A stretch of 30,055 bases of DNA from CAZSWS01 sp964610765 (GTDB lineage Bacteria > Bacteroidota > Bacteroidia > Bacteroidales > Tannerellaceae), in the NCBI GenBank assembly GCA_964610765.1, contig CAZSWS010000030.1:1-30055 (forward strand). The letters run 5' to 3'. How positions within the stretch are numbered: the stretch's first letter is position 1; the number at the start of each line of letters is the position of its first letter. The notes under the pieces are model-generated. The model was not told the DNA's origin. It worked only from the letters and a program-made list of their open reading frames with translations, and made no database searches. Shown here piece by piece: positions 8,897-17,528 of the stretch. Made by a program: the position numbers and the translations under genes.

Positions 8897-11629
8897 ATGA
8901 GAATTATTAATTTATTGTTATTTGCTGCTTGTTTGTTGGCTGTAAGCTGTATGCCTAAAGATGGTGCAGGACGCTTAGCCCTAGAGTCATTGAAGGTGGA
9001 ACAGCGTGAAAATCCGGAAGGTATTGCTACGGTAACTCCCCAGTTTTCTTGGAAATATAAAGGGGCACATTCTGATGTAATGCAAACAGCTTATCAAATA
9101 GATGTGGCTGCAACTGAGAAAGAATTGCAGACCGGCGAAAATCTGTTATGGACAACCGGGAAGGTAGCTTCCGACCAATCATTATTTATCTCTTATGGCG
9201 GAAGTGAGCTGGAATCAGGCAAAAAGTACTTTTGGCGACTGACTACTTGGTTAAACACCGAAGAAAAGTTGGAAAGTAAAATTCAACATTGGTCAATGGC
9301 TCTGTTAAAAGATAGCGATTGGAAAGCTCGTTGGATTGGCATAAATGATGAAGACAAGCTGCGTGTTGAAGAAAATAGAACGATACTGGCTGCGCGTTAT
9401 TTGCGTAAAGAGTTTGAAGCAAATAAGAAACCACGCCGTGCCGTTTTATATGTTTCGGGCGTAGGTTCATCGGTATGTTATGTGAATGGGAAACAAGTAG
9501 GTGATGATGTTTTTGGACCGTTGCCTACTTGGTATGATGCTTCTGTTTCCTATTTGACTTATGATGTCACTTCGTTGGTGAAAAAAGGAGCCAATGCTAT
9601 TGGAGTCGCTCTAGGGAATGGTCGTTATCTGACTATGCGTCCGAATGGGATGCATGGATTTGGATTACCTCGTTTGTTAGCTCAACTTCAGATAGAATAT
9701 GAAGACGGTGAAAAGGAAATTATTATTACGGATCCGACGTGGCAAGCAACCAATGAAGGACCCATTACAGAAAACAATGAGTTTGATGGCGAAAGATATG
9801 ATGCGCGCAAAGAATTAGGAAAATGGGCAGAGAGTGGCTATGATGCCTCTTCATGGCAGACGGCTGTAGAGATGGAAGCTCCTAAAGGCAAACTTGTAGC
9901 TCAGTTATCGCCCAGTTTGAAAGTGATGGAAGAATTAACACCATTATCAATCAAAGCAACTGAAGATGGTCGGTATATTATTGATATGGGAAAAAATATG
10001 GTTGGTTTGATGCAAGTACGCTTGAAAGGAAAAAAAGATCAACCCATTACTATGCGCTTTGCTGAAGCACTTAATTCGGAAGGCGAGCTGTATATGGATA
10101 ATCTACGGGGAGCCAAGGTAACAGATGTTTATATTCCTGCTAAAGACGGCAAGTTTACGTGGGAACCCTTGTTCGTCTATCACGGATTCCAATTTGCTGA
10201 AATATCCGGATTAGATTATGTGCCTTCTGCTGCTGATTTTACAGGTAAAGTAGTCTATGATGAGATGGAAACAATAGGCAGTTTTGAAACATCCAATGAA
10301 TTGATTAATAAGATACATGAAAGTGCTTACTGGGGTATTCGTGGAAACTATCGAGGAATGCCAACTGATTGTCCTCAACGTGACGAACGGTTGGGCTGGC
10401 TTGGCGACCGTACTACGGGTGCTTATGGAGAAAGCTTTATTTTTGACAACCTTCTGATGTATAAAAAGTGGCTGGTAGATATTGAAGAGTCCATGAATGA
10501 AAATGGAAGTATTTCGGTTGTTTCTCCTCGCTATTGGACCATTTATCATGATGATGTGACTTGGCCTGCTGCTTATTTTTACGTGGCTGATATGCTCTAC
10601 AAACAATTTGGAGATGATACATCCATTAAAGAACGCTATCCATCTATGAAGCGCTGGGTACAACACCTGACGAATACACAGATGAATGATTATATCTTAC
10701 AAAGAGATGCGTATGGCGATTGGTGTATGCCTCCGGAATCTCCCGAACTTATACATTCACAAGATCCTTCTCGGATAACTAACGGGCAAGTGCTAAGCAC
10801 CACGGTGTTTTATAGCATCCTGCAGCTTATGCAAAAGTTTGCAATTATGAATGGTGTGTCGGAAGATGCAATTGCTTATGCCGATTTAGCTGAAAAGATT
10901 AAAACATCTTATAATAATAAGTTTTTTGATGCTGAAAAGGCACAATACGATAATAATACCGTTACAGCCAATTTGCTCTCATTACAGCTAGGTCTAGTGC
11001 CTGAAGGTTATGAAGAGCAAGTATTTGCCAATATTGTTGAAAAGACTGAAGTTGATTGCAAAGGTCACGTCAGTGCCGGGGTTTTAGGTATTCAGCATTT
11101 GATGCGTGGATTGACGGAGCATGGAAATCTAGAACTGGCTTATAAGATACTAACCAACGAAACTTATCCTTCATGGGGGTATATGATTAGAAATGGAGCA
11201 ACTACCATTTGGGAATTGTGGAATGGCGATACGGCTAATCCGGCTATGAACTCGCGAAATCATGTGATGCTGCTTGGAGACTTGCTGATTTGGTTCTATG
11301 AAGATTTAGCGGGTATTAAGAACGATCCATCTTCTGTAGCCTTTAAGAAAATATGGATGGAACCTGTATTTCCTGAAAAACTGAACCATGTGAAAGGCTC
11401 GTATAACTCACCTTATGGTCAGATAGTAAGTGACTGGGCACGTGATGGTAATCAACTGACATGGCATGTGTCTATTCCTGCAAATACAACAGCTACACTT
11501 AAACTGCCTGTTCGTTTCGGTGTGAAGCCGGATGTAAACCTAGCGGGTATTCATTCGGTAAATGAAAAAGACGGTTCGCTCATTGTTGAGTTAGGTTCAG
11601 GAAACTATACCTTCCAATCTGACAAATAG
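8897..11629 (+). CDS. Alpha-L-rhamnosidase, GH78, lipoprotein
   Basis: A 910-residue enzyme that hydrolyses terminal alpha-L-rhamnose by inversion. The signal ends at C18 (LLAVSC), so it should be membrane-anchored. Domains in order: an N-terminal fibronectin-like region (about 28-135), beta-sandwich carbohydrate-binding-like domains (about 140-460), the (alpha/alpha)6 catalytic barrel, and a C-terminal beta domain (about 810-905). The signature PTDCPQRDERLGWLGDR lies at 489-505, with the probable general acid E497, and TIWELWNGDT holds E773, the likely base. Both active-site parts are intact. It is the last gene of the EEP-GH106-GH78 run, followed by a long terminator hairpin. No SusC/SusD pair or regulator is next to it. 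Confidence 0.93.
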   Translation: MRIINLLLFAACLLAVSCMPKDGAGRLALESLKVEQRENPEGIATVTPQFSWKYKGAHSDVMQTAYQIDVAATEKELQTGENLLWTTGKVASDQSLFISYGGSELESGKKYFWRLTTWLNTEEKLESKIQHWSMALLKDSDWKARWIGINDEDKLRVEENRTILAARYLRKEFEANKKPRRAVLYVSGVGSSVCYVNGKQVGDDVFGPLPTWYDASVSYLTYDVTSLVKKGANAIGVALGNGRYLTMRPNGMHGFGLPRLLAQLQIEYEDGEKEIIITDPTWQATNEGPITENNEFDGERYDARKELGKWAESGYDASSWQTAVEMEAPKGKLVAQLSPSLKVMEELTPLSIKATEDGRYIIDMGKNMVGLMQVRLKGKKDQPITMRFAEALNSEGELYMDNLRGAKVTDVYIPAKDGKFTWEPLFVYHGFQFAEISGLDYVPSAADFTGKVVYDEMETIGSFETSNELINKIHESAYWGIRGNYRGMPTDCPQRDERLGWLGDRTTGAYGESFIFDNLLMYKKWLVDIEESMNENGSISVVSPRYWTIYHDDVTWPAAYFYVADMLYKQFGDDTSIKERYPSMKRWVQHLTNTQMNDYILQRDAYGDWCMPPESPELIHSQDPSRITNGQVLSTTVFYSILQLMQKFAIMNGVSEDAIAYADLAEKIKTSYNNKFFDAEKAQYDNNTVTANLLSLQLGLVPEGYEEQVFANIVEKTEVDCKGHVSAGVLGIQHLMRGLTEHGNLELAYKILTNETYPSWGYMIRNGATTIWELWNGDTANPAMNSRNHVMLLGDLLIWFYEDLAGIKNDPSSVAFKKIWMEPVFPEKLNHVKGSYNSPYGQIVSDWARDGNQLTWHVSIPANTTATLKLPVRFGVKPDVNLAGIHSVNEKDGSLIVELGSGNYTFQSDK

Positions 11630-11660
11630 CGCTTTTAAGCCAGATAAATCATTAAACTGA

Positions 11661-11730
11661 AAAAACAGCCTGTATGTTTTCTTGATAAGACACTGTTCTT
11701 TTATCAAAAACATAGAGGCTGTTTTTGTTT
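11661..11730 (+). terminator. Long terminator hairpin after the GH78 gene
   Basis: AAAAACAGCCT-TATGTTTT-TTGATAA on the left arm (from 11661) pairs with TTATCAA-AAACATA-AGGCTGTTTTT on the right (to about 11726), giving some 25 base pairs broken by one mismatch and one bulge, followed by TGTTTT. It ends the rhamnosidase operon and is unusually long for a simple terminator. Confidence 0.8.
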
Positions 11731-11747
11731 TAAATACAGACAACTAA

Positions 11748-11813
11748 TCTTTCAACCTTTGTTAGAAGGTCTTTCAACCCGGGTCAAAAGCTCTTTTAAC
11801 CCGTGTTAAAAGC
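11748..11813. repeat. Three tandem 22-bp palindromic repeats
   Basis: Three abutting 22-base units lie at 11748-11769, 11770-11791 and 11792-11813. All follow the pattern TCTTTyAACC-n-GTyArAAG. The third unit holds a perfect palindrome, CTTTTAAC-CCGT-GTTAAAAG; the first two are degenerate versions. The units differ from one another more at the centre than in the arms, as if pairing were kept. No gene overlaps them. They may be a protein-binding array, a stacked RNA hairpin or a dispersed intergenic repeat. Confidence 0.75.
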
Positions 11814-12162
11814 TTAGTTATTCTTGTTCGATGCTTTAAATGTCTATATACTAATTAAATATTTGCTGTATTTACGAGGAGAGATGCTCTTAGGGTTTGG
11901 CATTTTTTACCTAGCGACAAATGCCCCTCTCGTTGTCAAACTGTTTTTTCTGAAATGGGTTTACATTTTCATCGTATTCATACGTTTCTACTTGTCACTC
12001 ATTTCATCGTGAAACTGTCCGGGTTTACATCTTTGAGTAATTGCTTTAGCTTGCATGACAATGCAATGGTATTCAATGGTTTGACTTGCTTTCTTGTTAA
12101 TTGAGTAGCCGGATAAGCGAGTGTCGAAATATCTTTATACTTGGGTAGAACCGTTATATACT
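11814..12162. other. Gene-poor stretch between convergent operons
   Basis: No convincing coding region is seen here. A 62-codon open frame (11824-12012) has no homology I recognise, is very hydrophobic by composition and has no promoter. The stretch contains an inverted repeat GGCATTT (11899-11905) / AAATGCC (11919-11925), the direct repeat GGGTTTACAT (11957-11966 and 12021-12030) with TTTCATCGT near each copy, and a small hairpin TTGCAT-GACA-ATGCAA near 12053. It may be a decayed repeat element. Confidence 0.4.
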
Positions 12163-12194
12163 AAAAAAGACCGGCTGTTAGACCGGTCTTTTTT
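12163..12194 (-). terminator. Terminator of the M60 peptidase gene
   Basis: AAAAAAGACCGG (12163-12174) and CCGGTCTTTTTT (12183-12194) form a 12-bp perfect stem with an 8-base loop. On the minus strand it follows the stop codon of the M60 gene by about 20 bases and ends in a T-run. Its symmetry means it can also stop + strand transcripts. Confidence 0.88.
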
Positions 12195-12213
12195 ATATAA
12201 ATAGTGTAGGAAA

Positions 12214-15075
12214 TCAAGGTTCATAAACGGGTTTTCGTTCTCCGTTCCATGAAACAGCTACAATCTTGGTAGCTCCGGTTGGGTAGGGCACTAGGGTAGA
12301 CATATTGTTGGTTGTTCCGGTACCTGCCATCGTGATACGTATCGGTTTATCACCTTTATAAGTTTCATATACAACTGCGTTTTTCCATGTGTTATGATTG
12401 ATGGTTCGACTATTTCCTGAACCGGAAACACCTTGGTTTAGCTGTCCTTCCAGAGCAAGTTTTCCCTCATAGGCTGCAATGGTATTAGCACTGATATAGT
12501 TGATTAACCCTTCAGGTTTTTTCCATCCATTTCTTTTCACATAAGCTCTTACTTCATCACACATGGCGTCTGTAATGGTAATTCGACCCTTTCCATAATC
12601 ATCGATCGTCTCATCAATAGGTCTTAAAAGTCCTGCCTTCTCAAAAAACTCGGTTAAGTCTGTTTCTGTATATTTACATGCACGCTTCATAAAGTTAATC
12701 TGGTGATCTCCATTTGAAAAACCGGCATCATTGGTTATGCGTGTTTCTTCGCAGATGTCTCCAAACCAATCCGGCTTACTCCAAGAGGCATTTTTAACCA
12801 CCTTATAATATAGATTTAATTGCCACATAGGCGCTAGTTTTACAAAATGGTCACCTCCACCGTCTTGTCCCCATTGGAACATCCAGTTGCCTTCTTTCAA
12901 AACGCCGTAATGTAAGTAGGAATTGAAACGCCCACCTATGACATTTGTTCCACCCTCTTCAGCTTTTATGTCTCTACAGTTTTCATGTTCTAGCCTCAAA
13001 GCCAGCTTGCTATATTTTGACGTCAAGATGTATTGTGTGTACGACGAGTAGATGTTGTTGGTACACTCTGTGGTTCCAATCCATTTGAGTCCCGGTCTGA
13101 TTTGGTTGACGTGTCCGTATTCATGGGCAATCCCCCAGCTGTTTCCACCTTCTACAATCTTATTAAAACTACCGATTGTACCCATTGTTTCATTCTGGAA
13201 AGCGGCTCCATAGCCATCTGCATGCATAAAACCATCCGGCATATTGCGTCCCAGCATCCTATTCTTAGGTATCCTGTTGTATTTAAATAATCCCATTTGC
13301 TCATACTGAATCTCAATTATTTCATCATAGACTTCGATAAGTTTCATGCCTTCAACCGGGCAATGTTTTCGTAAGGAAGGAATGTGAAATATCAAGTTGG
13401 TGTATTTTCCTACGATATCCAGATGGTCGCCTACTGCATTTTTTAAGATGTCTTTCCACTCTTCAGCCGTGTTGTTTTCACGGTCAAAATACCCATTAAT
13501 ACTACCTCCTGCAATGTGAATTTTGATGGGTTCAGCTCGTTCGTAATTAGGTGTGAAGTAGCTGATATATGTCTGTCCGTCAAAGCTTGGAGTGAGTTGG
13601 TTAATTCCTTTCTTTAAGGCAAATACTTCGTGTGTTTTTTGTGTCCAGTTATGATTGATTAGGCTGATTTTTTCGCCACGTGTATCAGGAACAAACACAT
13701 ATACATCGCGATCTTTTTTGAGCCAGATTCCTGTAGGATTCTCAAATTGATTGTATGAGCTTGTTTTGAATTCTTTGGCTAAATCACCAACTGGTCGATA
13801 CGGTTCATATTCGGCTATTCTATAAGGTGAATAGTCGCCCGAAAGTAATTCTAATGCTAAATCTTTGAAGAAATGAGGTATTTCTGCCTCAAGAATATCT
13901 TTTTCAGTAATGCCGGGGTTTAGTTCTGTGCAAATTTCGTCAGCAAAGTACTTGGTCAAGTCGTAGTTGTGTATTTGTTTTTGGAAAAACTCCATTTCAG
14001 CACAAGCCGCAAAACCACTTTGATTATCTCCCACACCTGAAAGTATTTCAAACTTAATAGCCGTTGGGCTTTTTAGAGTAGGTGAGAAGGCTATTTCAGA
14101 TGGTGTTGAACTACCCTGAAAATTATATTCATTAATATAGGTCCAATGACTTTGATTGCTTTGATCAGGGTTTTCTTCATAAGAAACATACAACTTAAGC
14201 TCTTTAAAGTTTCCGTTGGTATGTCCGCTTCGGGGGGTATACACCAAATAGTCTATAAAATCAGCCTTGTCGAAAAAATAAACAGCATAGATGGGCCATT
14301 TTGTTTCGCTCCTCCAGTCTGAATGCCAAATCGTTCCTTTGTCTCCATCAATACTATTGGTGATTTTGTCTGATGGATATTCACTGTTAGTCCATGCGTT
14401 TTTTACCGCCACTTTAATGTCTTTTGCATTGAATGACTCCACGCCCTTTTGAGATACAGAGATATTGGTCACTTTGTTCCCGTTTTTCTGCATCATCTTT
14501 ATGTTGGCAGTACGAGAAGAGGCATCGGGGTTTTTTGAAGCAATAAAGCTGTATGTAGCATCTGTTAGACCACTTTTTAGAATGGATTTTGGAGCTTGTG
14601 ACAGCCAACCAGAACCGTTGGTAATGGTCAATTCATATTCGACGTTACTGGATATAACGACCTCAAAGGTCGATCTGAACGACTCTAATTCAACCAAGTT
14701 GGTAGAAGGAATAATTTCAGGCTCTCTGCCAAATTGCGAAATAGTTATTTCTTCTTTTAGGTTTTCAGAAGTTATCACGATTTTAGACTGCCGTAAATCT
14801 AAAGCCGGATTTTCTGTAGCAATTATATTCAACTCCGATATTGATTGAGAGGCAGAAAGCCAACCTTTATCACTCTCGGGTATAATCACTTTCCAAGCGT
14901 TATTAGCAGAGACTTCAACCGTTTTGCTTTCTCCCTGTTGAATGAAGGAGAGATTATTAGGTTTTACCGAAAGCGTGGGGATTTCTCCCTCTGTGCTTTC
15001 TTTACATTGTGCAAACAAAAGCATCGTTGCAAAAAGCAATATGCTTAAAGATGAATTTGAAATAAATTTAATCAT
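12214..15075 (-). CDS. M60-family metallopeptidase lipoprotein with BACON and discoidin domains
   Basis: A 953-residue zinc peptidase, probably surface exposed. The signal ends at C24 (LLFAQC), followed by the acidic KESTEGE, which resembles surface-export signals of Bacteroides lipoproteins. Domains in order: two BACON-type Ig-like repeats (about 33-116 and 118-211, each with a GWLS motif), a discoidin/F5-8C-type carbohydrate-binding domain (about 217-366), and the M60 (enhancin-like, PF13402) catalytic region. The zinc site is HEYGH at 651-655, with E670 in TTECTNN as the likely third ligand. Family members such as B. thetaiotaomicron BT4244 cleave mucin-type O-glycopeptides, so a role in attacking glycosylated host or dietary proteins is likely but inferred. 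It is a single gene with its own promoter and terminator. Confidence 0.9.
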   Translation of the reverse strand: MIKFISNSSLSILLFATMLLFAQCKESTEGEIPTLSVKPNNLSFIQQGESKTVEVSANNAWKVIIPESDKGWLSASQSISELNIIATENPALDLRQSKIVITSENLKEEITISQFGREPEIIPSTNLVELESFRSTFEVVISSNVEYELTITNGSGWLSQAPKSILKSGLTDATYSFIASKNPDASSRTANIKMMQKNGNKVTNISVSQKGVESFNAKDIKVAVKNAWTNSEYPSDKITNSIDGDKGTIWHSDWRSETKWPIYAVYFFDKADFIDYLVYTPRSGHTNGNFKELKLYVSYEENPDQSNQSHWTYINEYNFQGSSTPSEIAFSPTLKSPTAIKFEILSGVGDNQSGFAACAEMEFFQKQIHNYDLTKYFADEICTELNPGITEKDILEAEIPHFFKDLALELLSGDYSPYRIAEYEPYRPVGDLAKEFKTSSYNQFENPTGIWLKKDRDVYVFVPDTRGEKISLINHNWTQKTHEVFALKKGINQLTPSFDGQTYISYFTPNYERAEPIKIHIAGGSINGYFDRENNTAEEWKDILKNAVGDHLDIVGKYTNLIFHIPSLRKHCPVEGMKLIEVYDEIIEIQYEQMGLFKYNRIPKNRMLGRNMPDGFMHADGYGAAFQNETMGTIGSFNKIVEGGNSWGIAHEYGHVNQIRPGLKWIGTTECTNNIYSSYTQYILTSKYSKLALRLEHENCRDIKAEEGGTNVIGGRFNSYLHYGVLKEGNWMFQWGQDGGGDHFVKLAPMWQLNLYYKVVKNASWSKPDWFGDICEETRITNDAGFSNGDHQINFMKRACKYTETDLTEFFEKAGLLRPIDETIDDYGKGRITITDAMCDEVRAYVKRNGWKKPEGLINYISANTIAAYEGKLALEGQLNQGVSGSGNSRTINHNTWKNAVVYETYKGDKPIRITMAGTGTTNNMSTLVPYPTGATKIVAVSWNGERKPVYEP

Positions 15076-15157
15076 GGTCGCTGATTTACTAAGTTACTAA
15101 AGTTGTTATGTATTATCTTAAAAGGTCTTTGAGCTTATTTAATCGCGCATTATTTTC

Positions 15158-15186
15158 CAAATATAAGTAATAAATTGGATTTTCAA
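15158..15186 (-). promoter_or_regulatory. Promoter of the M60 peptidase gene
   Basis: On the minus strand TATATTTG (15165-15158) matches TAnnTTTG, with TTG (15186-15184) 18 bases upstream. The start codon is about 82 bases downstream of the -7 box. The -33 match is partial. Confidence 0.45.
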
Positions 15187-15408
15187 TACAAATGTCTTAC
15201 TTATATGTCTATATTTGTACGCTTTGCATTCTATATGTCTTATATAATGGCTGTTTTGCTCATATTAAGTTAGCTGTTTGCAGAAGAGTGTAGTTTTTTT
15301 GAATTAGCAAGCAGCTTTTCAAGTTTAATATTCCTTTTTTTGAGGATTCTTTTAGCTGGATGGATGTGGAATCATGCATTTGTTTTATGAAACGCAATAG
15401 ATAATTGC
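15187..15408. other. Divergent intergenic region between M60 and DPP III genes
   Basis: The 401-base gap 15076-15476 separates divergently transcribed genes and holds the promoters of both. Its middle part is AT-rich with no supported gene. It has a second exact -7 match on the + strand (TATATTTG, 15210-15217), too far from the next start to be the main promoter, and the direct repeat TATATGTCT at 15202-15210 and 15232-15240. I see no strong hairpin or operator. Confidence 0.45.
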
Positions 15409-15416
15409 TAAATTTG
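15409..15416 (+). promoter_or_regulatory. -7 element of the DPP III gene
   Basis: TAAATTTG matches TAnnTTTG, 61 bases before the ATG at 15477. The nearest TTTG upstream (15379-15382) is 26 bases away, longer than usual. Confidence 0.5.
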
Positions 15417-15476
15417 CAGTAATAAATGTAAATCCGTTTTTGTCTATTATATAATGAAGTGATTAAACATATTTCT

Positions 15477-17528
15477 ATGAAAAAAATAATTGTAAGTATT
15501 ATGGCTGTTTTATTAGTGCCTTTCTCATCCTGCATGAATGAACAAAAAACATCCGGGATGAAAGATTTTCAATATACAGTAGATCGTTTTGCTGATGCTG
15601 AAGTATTACGATATCAAGTACCTAATTTCGATTCCTTAAATATTCAACAAAAACAATTGGTTTATCATTTGTCCGAAGCGGCATTGATAGGAAGAGATAT
15701 GATGTTTGACCTAAATGGTCGCTATAATCTTGCGATTAGACGTACGCTGGAAGCTATATATACGCATTATGAAGGAGATCGTACAAGTGATGATTATAAA
15801 GCCTTTGAAGTCTATTTGAAGCGAGTTTGGTTCTCTAATGGGATACATCATCATTATGGTGAAGATAAGTTTGAACCGGGGTTTAGTGTTGAGTTTTTCC
15901 AACAAGCCATTTGCGACATAGATAGCAAGCTACTCCCATTGCGAGAAGGTATGACGGCAGATGATTTACTGCTTGAATTAGAACCGGTTATTTTTGAGCC
16001 TTCTGTGATGTCAAAACGCTCTGTTCAAAGTGGAGACCAAGACTTGATTCTTGCTTCTGCTAATAATTATTATGGTGAAGGAGTGACTCAAGCAGAAGTT
16101 GAAGCTTTTTATGAAAAAAAGAAAGATCCGAATGATCAAACACCTATTTCACACGGCTTGAATAGTCGTTTAGTGAAGGAAGACGGTCAGTTGAAAGAGC
16201 GAGTATGGAAAGTGGGCGGTCTATATTCAGCAGCCATTGTGGAAATTGTTAAAGAATTAAGAAAAGCTGCTGAATTTGCTGAGAATGACCATCAACGCAG
16301 TGTTATTGATGCTTTGGCTGCGTATTATGAATCAGGCGATTTAAAGCAATTTGATGCTTATTCTATTCTGTGGGTAGAAGATTTGGATTCGCAGGTTGAT
16401 TTTGTCAATGGCTTTATAGAAACCTATGGTGATCCCTTGGGCTTAAAAGCCAGTTGGGAATCGATCGTTAACTTTAAAAATATTGAAGCTACGAAACGAA
16501 CAAAAATAATCAGCGATAATGCACAATGGTTTGAAGATAACTCTCCGACGGATAAACAGTTTAAGAAACCGGAAGTGAAAGGGGTAAGTGCTAAAGTTAT
16601 TACTGTAGCCATGTTGGGAGGCGATTGTTTCCCGCCTACACCTATTGGAATTAATCTTCCTAATGCAGATTGGATACGACATGTACACGGCTCGAAGTCA
16701 GTGACTATTGAAAATATTACTGATGCGTATGATAAAGCATCAGAAGGAAATGGATTTAACGAAGAGTTTGTTTGGAGTGATGAAGAACGTCAAATCTTAA
16801 AGGCTCATGGATCGGAAACGAATAATTTACATACAGACCTGCATGAATGCTTAGGACATGGGTCCGGCATACTTTTACCCGGAGTAGCCCCGGATGCTTT
16901 GAAAGCATATGGTTCGACATTAGAAGAAACCAGAGCTGATTTATTCGCTTTATATTATATTGCCGATCAAAAAATGCTTGAACTAGGCTTGTTGGAATCT
17001 CCTGATGCTTATAAGGCTGAGTATTATAAGTTTATAATGAACGGTTTGATGACTCAACTCGTACGTGTCGGAAAAGGAAAAGACATTGAAGAAGCTCACA
17101 TGAGAAATCGCCAGCTAATTGCTAAATGGGTTTTTGAAAAAGGGGCAGAAGATAAGGTTATCGAGTTGAAAAATAAAGATGGAAAAACTTATGTGGTCAT
17201 TAATGACTACGTGAAGTTGCGCGATTTATTTGGTCAGTTGCTCGCTGAAATACAACGCATCAAGAGTGAAGGTGATTTTGAAGCAGGAAAACAATTGGTA
17301 GAAACCTATGCTGTTAAAGTTGATCCCTTGCTGCATGCAGAGGTTATAGAACGCTGTGAAGCATTGAACTATGCTCCATACAGAGGTTTTGTGAATCCTG
17401 TGATGAAAGAGGTTAAAAACAAATCAGGTGAGGTCGTTGATATAGCATTAGATTATACAGAAGGATATGTAGAGCAAATGTTGCGTTATGCTCGTGACTA
17501 TTCTTTTTTACCTACTTATAATGATTAA
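15477..17528 (+). CDS. Dipeptidyl peptidase III (M49 family), lipoprotein
   Basis: A 683-residue zinc peptidase that removes dipeptides from the N-terminus of short peptides. The M49 zinc motif is HECLGH (456-461), with the second motif EETRAD (483-488). Cys at the third position is the variant known from B. thetaiotaomicron DPP III. The open frame extends upstream to a GTG at 15459, but the ATG at 15477 gives a clean lipoprotein signal MKKIIVSIMAVLL ending at C19 (PFSSC), so I use that start. An export signal is unlike the cytosolic eukaryotic enzymes. Its TAA overlaps the ATG of the next gene by one base (TAATG), pointing to coupled translation with the AlkD-like protein. Confidence 0.93.
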   Translation: MKKIIVSIMAVLLVPFSSCMNEQKTSGMKDFQYTVDRFADAEVLRYQVPNFDSLNIQQKQLVYHLSEAALIGRDMMFDLNGRYNLAIRRTLEAIYTHYEGDRTSDDYKAFEVYLKRVWFSNGIHHHYGEDKFEPGFSVEFFQQAICDIDSKLLPLREGMTADDLLLELEPVIFEPSVMSKRSVQSGDQDLILASANNYYGEGVTQAEVEAFYEKKKDPNDQTPISHGLNSRLVKEDGQLKERVWKVGGLYSAAIVEIVKELRKAAEFAENDHQRSVIDALAAYYESGDLKQFDAYSILWVEDLDSQVDFVNGFIETYGDPLGLKASWESIVNFKNIEATKRTKIISDNAQWFEDNSPTDKQFKKPEVKGVSAKVITVAMLGGDCFPPTPIGINLPNADWIRHVHGSKSVTIENITDAYDKASEGNGFNEEFVWSDEERQILKAHGSETNNLHTDLHECLGHGSGILLPGVAPDALKAYGSTLEETRADLFALYYIADQKMLELGLLESPDAYKAEYYKFIMNGLMTQLVRVGKGKDIEEAHMRNRQLIAKWVFEKGAEDKVIELKNKDGKTYVVINDYVKLRDLFGQLLAEIQRIKSEGDFEAGKQLVETYAVKVDPLLHAEVIERCEALNYAPYRGFVNPVMKEVKNKSGEVVDIALDYTEGYVEQMLRYARDYSFLPTYND

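Noticed and set aside
10211..10666. 151-codon open frame on the minus strand inside the GH78 gene
   Set aside because: It overlaps the conserved catalytic region of GH78, including PTDCPQRDERLGW, in antisense, and its protein has no family features.
11748..11813. CRISPR array
   Set aside because: The repeats abut with no spacers, there are only three units, and no cas gene is present.
11824..12012. 62-codon open frame in the gap after the GH78 gene
   Set aside because: It has no promoter, no recognisable domain and a composition expected from AT-rich noncoding DNA; it is described as part of the intergenic stretch.
14465..14848. 127-codon + strand open frame inside the M60 gene
   Set aside because: It lies antisense to the BACON domains and has no start signal or homology I recognise.
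15459..15476. GTG start for DPP III six codons upstream
   Set aside because: The ATG at 15477 gives a standard lipoprotein signal; the upstream extension MIKHIS adds nothing conserved.
15260..15535. 91-codon minus-strand open frame in the gap before the DPP III gene
   Set aside because: It runs into the DPP III signal peptide and promoter, and its sequence looks like translated AT-rich noncoding DNA.
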